Shown here in pieces: positions 26,322 through 35,508 of a stretch of DNA of 64,000 bases. Origin of the DNA: Microbacterium sp. VKM Ac-2870. GTDB taxonomy: Bacteria > Actinomycetota > Actinomycetes > Actinomycetales > Microbacteriaceae. Numbering within the stretch: the first letter of the stretch is position 1; the number at the start of each line of letters is the position of its first letter. The translations under genes and the position numbers were made by a program. The notes beneath the pieces were generated by a model. It made no database searches. It had not been told where the DNA came from and saw only the letters and a program-made list of their open reading frames with translations. Where the stretch lies: positions 62,001-126,000 of the forward strand of contig NZ_JADKSH010000005.1 in assembly GCF_015350795.1 (NCBI RefSeq), in the 5' to 3' direction.

Positions 26322-27152
26322 ATGGATCCACTTCTGATCGTCATCGCCACCGCGGCGCTCGCGAGCGCGTTCTGCTGGGTAGCCTCGCTCATCACGAAGG
26401 ACACGTCGTGGGTGGACAGGCTCTGGTCGATCGTTCCCGTCGTGTACGTCTGGATCTTCGCCGGCGCCGCGCTGGCGGAAGGGCAGGATGCTACCCGCCT
26501 CGTCCTGATGGCCGTGCTCGTGACCGCATGGGGAGCACGCCTGACCTTCAACTTCGCCCGCAAGGGCGGCTACTCGGGTATGGAGGACTACCGCTGGGCG
26601 ATCCTGCGCCGACGGATGTCGCCGACGCTCTTCCCTCTCTTCAACCTGTTCTTCATCGTCGTGTACCAGATGACGCTGCTCGTGCTCATCACTCTGCCCG
26701 CTGCGGTCGCCGCGGCGCATCCGTCGGCACTGACAGCCGCCGACATCGTTCTCGCGACCCTCTTCGCCGCCTTCCTCATCGGCGAGACGGTCGCCGACCA
26801 GCAGCAGTGGCGCTTCCACGAGGCCAAGGCACGTGGGGATGCCGAGGGCTTTCTGTCCACCGGGCTTTTCGCATACAGCCGGCATCCGAACTTCTTCTTC
26901 GAACAAGCTCAGTGGTGGGCCCTCTACGCGATCGGCGCGACCGCGGCGGTGACCGGAGGCCGTGGGTTCTGGGGCGGCGCGCTGAACCCGACGATCATCG
27001 GACCGGCGCTACTCACTCTGCTGTTCGTCGGGTCCACGGTGTTCACCGAATCGATCTCGGCGAGCAAATACCCCGCCTACGCCGACTATCGCAAGACGAC
27101 GTCGATGCTGATCCCGCTCCCCCGCTCGCGGACACGCCGCGCGGTCAGTTGA
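26322..27152 (+). CDS. DUF1295 membrane protein (steroid-5-alpha-reductase fold)
   Basis: 276 residues, with six or seven membrane helices. The C-terminal GLFAYSRHPNFFFEQAQWW and the closing SASKYPAYADYRKTTSMLIPLP are hallmarks of DUF1295, a branch of the steroid 5-alpha-reductase/ICMT fold; the RHPNF motif is the cofactor-binding Asn/His region. The physiological substrate is unknown. The stop codon lies inside the end of the convergent thymidine kinase gene (8-base 3' overlap). Divergent from the GntR regulator, which may control it. Confidence 0.88.
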   Translation: MDPLLIVIATAALASAFCWVASLITKDTSWVDRLWSIVPVVYVWIFAGAALAEGQDATRLVLMAVLVTAWGARLTFNFARKGGYSGMEDYRWAILRRRMSPTLFPLFNLFFIVVYQMTLLVLITLPAAVAAAHPSALTAADIVLATLFAAFLIGETVADQQQWRFHEAKARGDAEGFLSTGLFAYSRHPNFFFEQAQWWALYAIGATAAVTGGRGFWGGALNPTIIGPALLTLLFVGSTVFTESISASKYPAYADYRKTTSMLIPLPRSRTRRAVS

Positions 27153-27747
27153 GGCGTCCGCCCGACTCGCGCAGGTAGCACTCTGCGCACATCGACTCGT
27201 ACGTCACCTTCTCGTGCGATAGCTCATCGATGGCGACCTGGTCGCCGTCGAAGACGAACCGCCCGCCGACCAGACGCGCGTTGAACAGAGCCTTACGCCC
27301 GCACCGGCAGATGGTCTTGAGCTCTTCGAGGCTGTGGGCGAGTTCGAGCAGGCGGGCAGAGCCCGGGAACGCGCGCGTCTGGAAGTCGGTGCGAATGCCG
27401 TAGGCCAGCACCGGGATGTCGTCATCGACGACGATCCGCAACAGGTCGTCGACCTGGTCGGGGGTCAAGAACTGCGCCTCATCGATGAGGAGGCACGCCA
27501 CCGCGCCGTCGTAGCGGGCCGCGTGTTCCGCGACGAGCGCTCGCAGATCGGCATCCGGAGCGATGAGGAAGTCGACCAGACGCTCCACCCCGAGACGGCT
27601 GGCGATCTTGTCGGCGCCTTTGGTGTCGATCTCAGGCTTTGCCAGCAACACGTGCTGGCCGCGTTCCTCGTAGTTGTAGGCGGCTTGAAGCAGTGCCGTC
27701 GACTTGCCGGAGTTCATCGCTCCGTAGCGGAAGTAGAGCTTGGCCAT
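27145..27747 (-). CDS. tdk: thymidine kinase
   Basis: 200 residues, type II thymidine kinase. P-loop GAMNSGKST (residues 9-17), Walker B CLLIDEAQFL, the lasso and zinc site (CRCGRKALFNARLVG and MCAECYLRE, four Cys in all). It makes dTMP by salvage and so acts before thymidylate kinase, also in this window. It ends in a short 3' overlap with the DUF1295 gene and starts 18 bases after mqo, so it may be cotranscribed with mqo. Confidence 0.95.
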   Translation of the reverse strand: MAKLYFRYGAMNSGKSTALLQAAYNYEERGQHVLLAKPEIDTKGADKIASRLGVERLVDFLIAPDADLRALVAEHAARYDGAVACLLIDEAQFLTPDQVDDLLRIVVDDDIPVLAYGIRTDFQTRAFPGSARLLELAHSLEELKTICRCGRKALFNARLVGGRFVFDGDQVAIDELSHEKVTYESMCAECYLRESGGRLN

Positions 27748-27765
27748 GCGGATACCGGCGCCGAC

Positions 27766-29241
27766 TCAGCGGTTGATGCCGAGCACGCGCGCCGTCTCCG
27801 ACAGCGAGGCGTCGGCGACGGCCGGGTCGCCGTTGAGCGTGGAGCCGTAGCTGGGCACGAGGCGGCGCAGCTCGGGCTCCCACTCGGCGATGCGATCGGG
27901 GAAGCAGGTCTTAACGAGGCCCAGCATGATGGATGCCGCGGTCGACGCCCCCGGTGAGGCCCCCAGGAGGCCAGCGATCGAGCCGTCGGCGGAGGTGACG
28001 ACCTCGGTGCCGAACTGGAGTACGCCGCCCTTTTTCGGGTCTTTCTTCATGACCTGCGCGCGCTGGCCGGCCTGCAGCAGCTCCCAGTCTTCGTCCTTCG
28101 CCGTGGGCATGAACTCGCGGAGCGAGTCGACCTTCTTCTTGTGGTTCTTCAGCAGTTCGGTGACGAGGTATTTGATGAGACCCGGGTTGTCGACCGCGAC
28201 CTTGAGCATGGGGCCGATGTTGCCGAGGCGCACCTGCGCGACGATGTCGGTGATGCGACCGTTCTTGAGGAACTTGGGGCTGAAGGTCGCGAATGGGCCG
28301 AACAGCAGCGACGCCTCGCCGTCGACGACACGCGTGTCGAGGTGCGGCACCGACATGGGCGGAGCACCCACCGAGGCCTGCGAGTAGACCTTCGCCTTGT
28401 GCTGCGCGACGATCGCGGGGTTCGAGGTCTTCAGCCACTGCCCACCGATCGGGAAGACGCCGTAGCCGGAGATCTCGGGGATGCGCGAGGACTGCAGCAG
28501 CTTGATCGCCCAGCCCCCCGCGCCGACGAACACGAAGCGCGCCGTGAGGGTGCCGGGAGTGCGGCCGAGCGCGTGCCGATAAGACACCTTCCAGGTGCCG
28601 TCGGCATTCTTGCGGAGCTTACGCACCTCGCGGTTGGTCAGCACCTCGACATCGCGCTCTTGCAGGTGTGCGAACAGCTGGCGGGTGAGCGCGCCGAAGT
28701 CGACATCGGTGCCCGCGGGAACGCGCGTGGCCGCGAAAGGCTCGTCGGACTTCTTGCGCTTCTGCATGAGCAGCGGCGCCCACTGGTTGATGACGCGCGA
28801 GTCCTCGGAGTACTCGATGCCCTCGAACAGCGGCTGCGTGCGCAGCACCTCGTAGCGCTTCTTGAGGTACGCGACGTCCTTCTCCCCCCGCACGAAGGTC
28901 ATGTGAGGAGTGGCGTTGATGAAGGTCGAGGGGGCATCGAGGATGCCGCGCTCGATGAAGCTGGACCACAGCTGTCGGCTCTGCTGGAACTGCTCGTTGA
29001 TCGCGACGGCCTTCGCAGGGTCGACAGAACCGTCCGCCCCCTCGGGCATGTAGTTCAACTCGCAGAGTGCCGCGTGGCCGGTGCCGGCGTTGTTCCACGC
29101 GTTGGAGGATTCCTCGGCGACCTCGCTGAGGCGCTCGAGCACGACGATCTTCCAGTCCGGCTGCAACTGCTTCAGCAGGGCTCCAAGGGTGGCACTCATG
29201 ATGCCACCGCCGATCAGGACGACGTCGACGGGTTCACTCAC
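27766..29241 (-). CDS. mqo: malate:quinone oxidoreductase
   Basis: 491 residues, normal for the family. It oxidises malate to oxaloacetate at the membrane and passes electrons to quinone. FAD-binding N-terminus VVLIGGGIMSATLGALL, then AWNNAGTGHAALCELNY and the C-terminal GASPGASTAASIMLGLVKTCFPDR are characteristic. It starts with GTG; TAGACT ends 8 bases upstream and there is no ribosome site, consistent with a leaderless transcript. Confidence 0.96.
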   Translation of the reverse strand: MSEPVDVVLIGGGIMSATLGALLKQLQPDWKIVVLERLSEVAEESSNAWNNAGTGHAALCELNYMPEGADGSVDPAKAVAINEQFQQSRQLWSSFIERGILDAPSTFINATPHMTFVRGEKDVAYLKKRYEVLRTQPLFEGIEYSEDSRVINQWAPLLMQKRKKSDEPFAATRVPAGTDVDFGALTRQLFAHLQERDVEVLTNREVRKLRKNADGTWKVSYRHALGRTPGTLTARFVFVGAGGWAIKLLQSSRIPEISGYGVFPIGGQWLKTSNPAIVAQHKAKVYSQASVGAPPMSVPHLDTRVVDGEASLLFGPFATFSPKFLKNGRITDIVAQVRLGNIGPMLKVAVDNPGLIKYLVTELLKNHKKKVDSLREFMPTAKDEDWELLQAGQRAQVMKKDPKKGGVLQFGTEVVTSADGSIAGLLGASPGASTAASIMLGLVKTCFPDRIAEWEPELRRLVPSYGSTLNGDPAVADASLSETARVLGINR

Positions 29242-29249
29242 AATGGTCC

Positions 29250-29255
29250 AGTCTA
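29250..29255 (-). promoter_or_regulatory. -10 box of mqo (leaderless)
   Basis: Minus-strand TAGACT, 8 bases before the GTG at 29241. Confidence 0.45.
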
Positions 29256-29332
29256 GGCGCGGTTTTCTCCGGCTTCCGCGACTCGCGGCATCCGCCCGCC
29301 GTCAACTCTCGCGGTTCTTTCGCCCCCGATAA

Positions 29333-29396
29333 CGCCGAGACACGACCTGGCGCTCCGGACGACGGTGCGTCTCGGGCGCCAGGTCGTGTCTCGGCG
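29333..29396. repeat. 21-bp perfect inverted repeat between asd and mqo
   Basis: The arms 29333-29353 and 29376-29396 are exact reverse complements, separated by 22 bases. The spacer ends in GTGCGTCTCG, whose complement resembles the start of the left arm (CGAGACAC), so the unit looks composed of related subrepeats as in REP elements. It begins 16 bases after the asd stop and may also end asd transcription, though no T run follows on the minus strand. Confidence 0.8.
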
Positions 29397-29411
29397 AGGA
29401 GGGCGCGGGAG

Positions 29412-30560
<1,149 letters not shown>

Positions 30561-30675
30561 TCAGGAAGATGCCTGCCATATCTGCCTTCCCCGGGCAGTT
30601 CGCCTGCGCTCGGCAACGCCGGCGCCGGCGCAATGAGGAAGAGATGGCGGATGCCGCGCCGGCGATGGCTGCGGC

Positions 30676-31194
30676 TCAGCGGCCGGAGCCGGCGTAGACC
30701 GTCGCTTCAGTGTCGCTGTCGAGTCCGAAGGCGGTGTGCACGACCCGGGCCGCCTGGGCGAGTTCGTCGCCGCGGAGCACCACCGAGATGCGGATCTCGG
30801 ACGTCGAGATCATCTCGATGTTCACGCCCGCGGTCGACAGCGCCTCGAAGAGGGTCGCCGAGACACCCGAGTGGGTGCGCATGCCGGCGCCGACCACCGA
30901 GAGTTTGCCGATCTGGTCGTCGTGCACGAGGCTCTCGAAACCGATGCCCGCCTGCGCGCCGGCGAGGGCACGCAGGGCCGTCGCGGCATCCGACTTGGGC
31001 AGCGTGAACGAGATGTCCGTGCGACCGGTGGCGGCTGCCGACACGTTCTGGACGATCATGTCGACGTTGGCACCCGACTTCGCGATCACCGTGAAGATCT
31101 CGGCGGCCTTGCCCGGCACATCGGGCACGCCGATGACGGTGATCTTGGCCTGGCCGAGATCGGTGGCGACACCGGCAACGATGGGCTCTTCCAT
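30676..31194 (-). CDS. nested aspartate kinase beta subunit
   Basis: 172 residues in the same frame as lysC, starting at codon 262 ([20 protein letters not shown]). The internal ATG has an unusually strong ribosome site (AGAGGAG, 6 bases upstream). In Corynebacterium glutamicum the beta subunit starts at the same place in the protein, and alpha2-beta2 complexes form through the ACT domains. The call rests on the ribosome site and that family knowledge. Confidence 0.75.
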   Translation of the reverse strand: MEEPIVAGVATDLGQAKITVIGVPDVPGKAAEIFTVIAKSGANVDMIVQNVSAAATGRTDISFTLPKSDAATALRALAGAQAGIGFESLVHDDQIGKLSVVGAGMRTHSGVSATLFEALSTAGVNIEMISTSEIRISVVLRGDELAQAARVVHTAFGLDSDTEATVYAGSGR

Positions 31195-31977
31195 GGTGGA
31201 CTCCTCTGGGCTGTCGGGAGCGAGGCTCTCGGGAACCGTCATGCCGGGGCCGAGCACGAACGTGCCGCGGCCGGAACTGAAGGTGGAGCGGGCGTTGATC
31301 ATGACACCGTGGCGCCGAGCGTATTCGACCGCCCGGATGTACAGCACCTTCGCGCCGTTTGCGGCGAGCTCCAGCATCTCCTCCGCGGAGACGACCTCGA
31401 GCTTGCGGGCCTTGGGCACCACGCGCGGGTCTGCGGTGAAGATGCCGTCGACGTCGCTGTAGATCTCGCACACATCGGCGTCGAGGGCGGCCGCCAGGGC
31501 GACGGCGGTCGTGTCGGAGCCGCCGCGGCCGAGCGTCGTGATGTCGCGGGTGTCGCGGTTGAAGCCCTGGAAGCCGGCGACGATGACGATCGCGCCCTCG
31601 TCGAGTGCTTCGCGGAGGCGCACAGGGGTGACGTCGACGATGCGCGCCGAGCCGTGATCGGCGGTCGTGATCATGCCGGCCTGACTGCCGGTGAACGAAC
31701 GCGCCTCGAAGCCCATCGAGTGGATGGCCATCGCCAGCAGCGCCATCGAGATGCGCTCGCCCGAGCTGAGAAGGATGTCGAGCTCTCGGGGCGCGGGGAT
31801 CGGCGCCACCTGCGCGGCCAGGTCGATGAGCTCATCGGTGGTGTCACCCATCGCACTCACCGCCACGACGACGTCGTGGCCCGCGCGACGGGCGTCGACG
31901 ATGCGCTTGGCGACTCGCTTGATGCTCTCGGCGTCGGCGACGGACGAGCCGCCGTACTTCTGGACGATCAGCGCCAC
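30676..31977 (-). CDS. lysC: aspartate kinase, alpha subunit
   Basis: 433 residues from the GTG at 31977, with AGGAG 8 bases upstream; an ATG 7 codons earlier would include that ribosome site. Kinase N-terminus [18 protein letters not shown], catalytic [20 protein letters not shown] and two C-terminal ACT domains ([19 protein letters not shown] and [22 protein letters not shown]), which bind lysine and threonine for feedback control in the corynebacterial type. It feeds asd just downstream. Confidence 0.95.
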   Translation of the reverse strand: MALIVQKYGGSSVADAESIKRVAKRIVDARRAGHDVVVAVSAMGDTTDELIDLAAQVAPIPAPRELDILLSSGERISMALLAMAIHSMGFEARSFTGSQAGMITTADHGSARIVDVTPVRLREALDEGAIVIVAGFQGFNRDTRDITTLGRGGSDTTAVALAAALDADVCEIYSDVDGIFTADPRVVPKARKLEVVSAEEMLELAANGAKVLYIRAVEYARRHGVMINARSTFSSGRGTFVLGPGMTVPESLAPDSPEESTMEEPIVAGVATDLGQAKITVIGVPDVPGKAAEIFTVIAKSGANVDMIVQNVSAAATGRTDISFTLPKSDAATALRALAGAQAGIGFESLVHDDQIGKLSVVGAGMRTHSGVSATLFEALSTAGVNIEMISTSEIRISVVLRGDELAQAARVVHTAFGLDSDTEATVYAGSGR

Positions 31978-32034
31978 GTGGGGAACTCCTGAAGACAAAA
32001 TCGACGGGCACTCGGATGCCGCGCCCCGCTTCCC

Positions 32035-32040
32035 ATCCTA
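32035..32040 (-). promoter_or_regulatory. -10 box of lysC
   Basis: Minus-strand TAGGAT, about 57 bases before the GTG at 31977, so lysC has a short leader. Confidence 0.4.
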
Positions 32041-32132
32041 GGGATCGGCGCATGCTTCCCGAGCCATGTGACGGGCGGTCGGATCAGCGCCCCGCTGCAG
32101 GGCTGGCACGGGCCGCACCGTCGGTCCACCCG

Positions 32133-32924
32133 TCAGCCGGACGCCGATGCGCCGGCTACGGCATAGCGGTTCGCGGTGGCGGCGACATCGTCGACGTACG
32201 TGTCGAGGTGGTTGTACGCGAACACGGCGGCGCGCCAGCCCGCGGCATCCGTCATCGCGGCTGCCCCGCAGAGGTAGCGCGCCGTCGCGAGCGCTGCGTC
32301 GTCGATCTGGTTCGGGTCGGCGACACCGTCGCCGTTGCCGTCGGCACCCCACCGCGCCCAGGTGTCGGGAATGAACTGCATCGGTCCGACCGCGCGGTCC
32401 CAGATCGTGTCGCCGTCCCCGCGCCCGCCGTCGGTGTCCGCGACGGCGGCGACGCCATCACCGTCCAGGGCCGGACCGCGAATCGCCGGGCTGGGATAGC
32501 CGGTCTCGCTCAGAACCGCTCCCCCGTGCCGCCCGTGATCGGACTCGATCGACCCGATCGCGGCGACGGTGTTCCAGCCGATGCCGCACGACGGCTGTTC
32601 GGCCATGACTGTCAGCTGGGCGCCCGCATAGGCCCGGAGGGCGCGCGGCGGGATGCCGGTCGCCCTGGAGACACGCGCGAGCCAGGCGGCATCGGGCGTC
32701 GTGAGCGCGGTCCGACCAGCGGCGTCCTCGGGCGTCCGTTCTTCGGCCGCGGCCGCGGCCGCGGGGCCGGAGCCGCGGATGTCGACCGCGATCGGGGTGG
32801 GCGCCGACGCGGACGATAGTCGGACACCTTCCGTCTGCGCATCACAGATCTGAAAGCACCACGCTGCGGCCCCGACGATCCCGGCCCCGACGATGACCAG
32901 TGCCGCGCGGTCGAGCAGGTTCAC
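32133..32924 (-). CDS. lytic transglycosylase-like protein
   Basis: 263 residues from a GTG that overlaps the stop of the PstB-like gene (GTGA). An N-terminal membrane helix (about 6-26), an Ala-rich linker, then an MltB/SLT-type domain: WNTVAAIGSIESDHGRHGG with catalytic Glu127, DRAVGPMQFIPDTWARWGAD and a closing VFAYNHLDTYVDDVAATANRY. It would cleave the glycan strand of peptidoglycan outside the cell. DGNGDGVADPNQIDDAALATARYLC follows the usual order of actinobacterial MltB-like proteins. It forms an operon with the upstream damaged genes. Confidence 0.88.
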   Translation of the reverse strand: MNLLDRAALVIVGAGIVGAAAWCFQICDAQTEGVRLSSASAPTPIAVDIRGSGPAAAAAAEERTPEDAAGRTALTTPDAAWLARVSRATGIPPRALRAYAGAQLTVMAEQPSCGIGWNTVAAIGSIESDHGRHGGAVLSETGYPSPAIRGPALDGDGVAAVADTDGGRGDGDTIWDRAVGPMQFIPDTWARWGADGNGDGVADPNQIDDAALATARYLCGAAAMTDAAGWRAAVFAYNHLDTYVDDVAATANRYAVAGASASG

Positions 32925-33964
32925 CCGAAGCGGCCGTTGACGTAGTCGAAGGTGCGCGGATCTATCGGTGACGCGAACATGGCGTCGGTATCGCCGTGCT
33001 CGACGATGTGCCCCGGCTGCCCCTGCGAGGCGAGGAAGAACGCGCACTGCTGCGAGACGCGCTGAGCCTGCTGCATGTTGTGCGTGACGATGACGATCGT
33101 CACCTCCCGTGCGAGCTCGCTCATGGTCTCCTCGATGACCCGTGTGGACGTGGGGTCGAGGGCCGAGCAGGGCTCGTCCATGAGGAGAACGCGCGGCTTC
33201 ACGGCGAGGGAACGTGCGATGCAGAGACGCTGCTGCTGACCGCCGGACAGGCCACCGCCGGGCGCGCGCAGGCGGTCCTTGAGTTCGCGCCAGAGCCCCG
33301 CTTTGGTGAGGCAGGTCTCGACGAGGACGTCCTTCTCACTGCGGCTCGCCCGGATTCCGGCAAGCGTGAGCCCTGCGACGACGTTGTCGTAGATCGACAT
33401 CGCCGGGAACGGGTTCGGCTTCTGGAACACCATGCCGATCTTCTTGCGGGCATCCACGAGACGATGCCCGGCGTCGTAGATGTCATCGTCGTCGAGCCGG
33501 ACCTCTCCGGCGAGGGATGCCGAGGGCACAAGCTCGTGCATGCGGTTGAGAATGCGCAGAAAGGTCGACTTTCCGCACCCCGACGGGCCGATCAGCGCGG
33601 TCACCTGACCGGCAGGCATCTGGAGGGAGACATCGTGGAGTACCTGGTGGTCGCCGAACCAGGCGGAGATCGAACGGGCCTCCAGCTGCGACGGAGGGAT
33701 GAGCGTGGCCGCACGGGGCTGTGCGTCCGCGAACCGCTCCGCGGTTGCAGCGGCGCCTCCGAGCACAGAGACCGACGAAGCGCCGACAGAGTCAGCAGAG
33801 ACCGTGTAGCTCGCGCTGCTGAGCGGCGACGGCGTGACCGTCGGCTGGGGGTCGCGGCCGGCCTTGCGACCCAGAAATCGCGACGCCTGCCCGCGCTGCG
33901 CTCGGTGCGCGGCGCGCGCGGGGACCACCGGCTCGGTGGCGGACGGTTCGACGTCTTCAGACAT
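32921..33964 (-). CDS. pstB: PstB-like phosphate ABC transporter ATPase with N-terminal extension
   Basis: 347 residues. The ATPase domain (from about 93) is a close PstB match: LEARSISAWFGDHQVLHDVSLQMPAGQVTALIGPSGCGKSTFLRILNRMHELVP, KKIGMVFQKPNPFPAMSIYDNV, LSGGQQQRLCIARSL, VLLMDEPCSALDP and TIVIVTHNMQQAQRVS. A 90-residue Ser/Ala/Pro-rich, weakly basic extension precedes it; PstB is normally about 258 residues. No pstS, pstC or pstA is in the window, and the upstream genes are damaged, so this may be an ATPase that lost its partners. Its role is uncertain. Confidence 0.85.
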   Translation of the reverse strand: MSEDVEPSATEPVVPARAAHRAQRGQASRFLGRKAGRDPQPTVTPSPLSSASYTVSADSVGASSVSVLGGAAATAERFADAQPRAATLIPPSQLEARSISAWFGDHQVLHDVSLQMPAGQVTALIGPSGCGKSTFLRILNRMHELVPSASLAGEVRLDDDDIYDAGHRLVDARKKIGMVFQKPNPFPAMSIYDNVVAGLTLAGIRASRSEKDVLVETCLTKAGLWRELKDRLRAPGGGLSGGQQQRLCIARSLAVKPRVLLMDEPCSALDPTSTRVIEETMSELAREVTIVIVTHNMQQAQRVSQQCAFFLASQGQPGHIVEHGDTDAMFASPIDPRTFDYVNGRFG

Positions 33965-33976
33965 GAATGCTCCGAG

Positions 33977-34387
33977 TCACAGCAGATTGGGGAGAAGGCG
34001 AACGAGCTGATCGCACACGAAGATGCACGCCAGGATCAGGACGGGGGCGAACACGATCCAGGTCTTCTGGGGACCGACCGTTCGGAACGCCCACACGGCC
34101 GCGACCTCCGCGACGACGAGGAACTGCAGGGCGAACACGAGCGCCCAGACGGTCGAGGTGTCGGTCGCGAGCGGCTGATTCGATGCGGCCAGGGTGATCG
34201 GCGTGGTCTGACGGGCGCCGGCCGGCTGTCCTTTGTCGACCAATCGCGCGTCGATGTAGGCGATGCCCGACGGCGCGAACGGCGCGCCGCGGGCAGTCAT
34301 CAGGATGAGGCGGCTCTCGCCGCGCGCCGGCGCCGGCGGCGTAGGGTCACCGGCATAGCGCACGCCGAGAACCTCGAACGTGCTCAG
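33977..34387 (-). pseudogene. C-terminal remnant of a sortase-like membrane protein
   Basis: About 135 residues of good coding sequence with no start codon of their own: STFEVLGVRYAGDP, SRLILMTARGAPFAPSGIAYIDARLV, then two hydrophobic helices and the end KTWIVFAPVLILACIFVCDQLVRLLPNLL. The first part looks like the last strands of a sortase domain; the LILMTA text sits where TLxTC is found, but with Ala in place of Cys. The frame upstream continues into antisense-like Arg/Pro/Gly text inside the kinase gene, so the N-terminal part is missing. The sequence joins the truncated kinase at about 34384. Family call from memory of related proteins, moderate. Confidence 0.6.
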
Positions 34388-34890
34388 ACCTTGTCGAGCA
34401 GACGGATGCCCCGCGCGAACGCCTCCGGGGAGGTGACGGAGGCTCGCTCCGACGGGTCGAACATGATGTTCGCCGGGCTGACGTCGCGGTGCACGACGCC
34501 CGACGCATGGACGGCGGTGAGCGCGTCGAGAACCGTTCGTCCGAGGACCACGGCGTCCGCGAGGTCGAGGGCACCGCGTTCTCGAACGTGGTCGGCGAGA
34601 CTCACACCCGGCACCAGCTCCATCGCGATCCACACGACGGGTGGATCGCGGCTGTCGACTCCGGCGTCGTAAATCTGCGCGAGGTTCGGGTGCACGATCG
34701 CCTGTGCCGCACGCACCTCTTCGAAGAACGCGTCCACGGCCTCGGGACCGTGTGCCAGATGCGCGTGCAGCAGTTTGAGAGCGACCGTGCCCCCGGTGTG
34801 CACGTCGTCGGCTTCGAACACCGACGCCGTTCCTCCGCTGCCGAGCAGGCGGCGCAGGTGGAACCGTCCAGCGACGAGTCCGGCGGTCAT
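34384..34890 (-). pseudogene. Ser/Thr protein kinase truncated at the DFG motif
   Basis: 168 residues. The N-lobe is complete: LLGSGGTASVFEA (Gly loop), VALKLL (Lys), FFEEVRAAQAIVHPNL (alpha-C Glu), hinge IAMELVPGVSLADHV, catalytic loop GVVHRDVSPANIMFD. The protein then ends as RGIRLLDKV-stop: the last Asp is where DFG should start, and the rest of the C-lobe is absent. Such a protein lacks the Mg-binding Asp context and activation segment and should not phosphorylate. The break coincides with the beginning of the sortase-like fragment, indicating one deletion. Its ATG overlaps the preceding stop (ATGA). Confidence 0.8.
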
Positions 34891-35369
34891 AGAAGGATGA
34901 GCGGGTCGTGTGGCTCCCTCAGCACGGGCACCGGCCCGGCGGAAAGATCACGCATCAGGCGCACGGCCAATTCCGCCGCGCTTTCCGCCGCGGATCGTTT
35001 CTCGTAGCGACGTGCCCCCATCATCAGGAGCTGATCGCCCGCGCTGACGAACCACCCGGTGCTGCGCAATCGCGGCGCCGGACTGGTGTGGATCTCGAAC
35101 GCGTCCGTCATGCGCAACAGCGCCTTCAGGTCTGACTTCGCCGACGCCTCGTCCCCGAATACGCGGCATCCGCGGGCGATCTCGCGACGATTCTCGCTGA
35201 CCAGGCGCCATGCCAGGGCCGGTGCGGATGCTGTCAGGCGTTCCTGATTGGTGCGAAGTGCGGTGCCGAGGCTGCTGTTCTCCGCGATCTCCGCCACAAC
35301 GCGCATCCACTCGAGCGCGATCTTGTGTCCGGCAGAGGGAAAGTGCGCGTAGAGAAGCCGCGCGGACAT
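34887..35369 (-). CDS. unknown protein, first gene of the damaged operon
   Basis: 160 residues with an AAGGGAG site upstream of the ATG at 35369. The N-terminal half (LLYAHFPSAGHKIALEWMRVVAEIAENSS, then TASAPALAWRLVSENRREIARGCRVFGDEASAKSDLKALL) is helical; the C-terminal half (TGWFVSAGDQLLMMGARRYEKRSAAESAAELAVRLM) faintly resembles the strand-helix pattern of DUF1508/YegP modules. No transmembrane segment. Coupled by 4 bases to the kinase remnant. I do not recognise it; the DUF1508 idea is weak. Confidence 0.65.
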   Translation of the reverse strand: MSARLLYAHFPSAGHKIALEWMRVVAEIAENSSLGTALRTNQERLTASAPALAWRLVSENRREIARGCRVFGDEASAKSDLKALLRMTDAFEIHTSPAPRLRSTGWFVSAGDQLLMMGARRYEKRSAAESAAELAVRLMRDLSAGPVPVLREPHDPLILL

Positions 35370-35508
35370 GATTCTCCCTTTCGCGAGACCGGAGTTCGTG
35401 CGCACGGCCGCGATCGAAGAGTGTCGGCCCTGAACGACGCTCTCCCGTCGCGCGGATGAACGCACGGCATCGATCTCTCGGACGAGAGGTTGCCAGCGTG
35501 CCGTGTCG

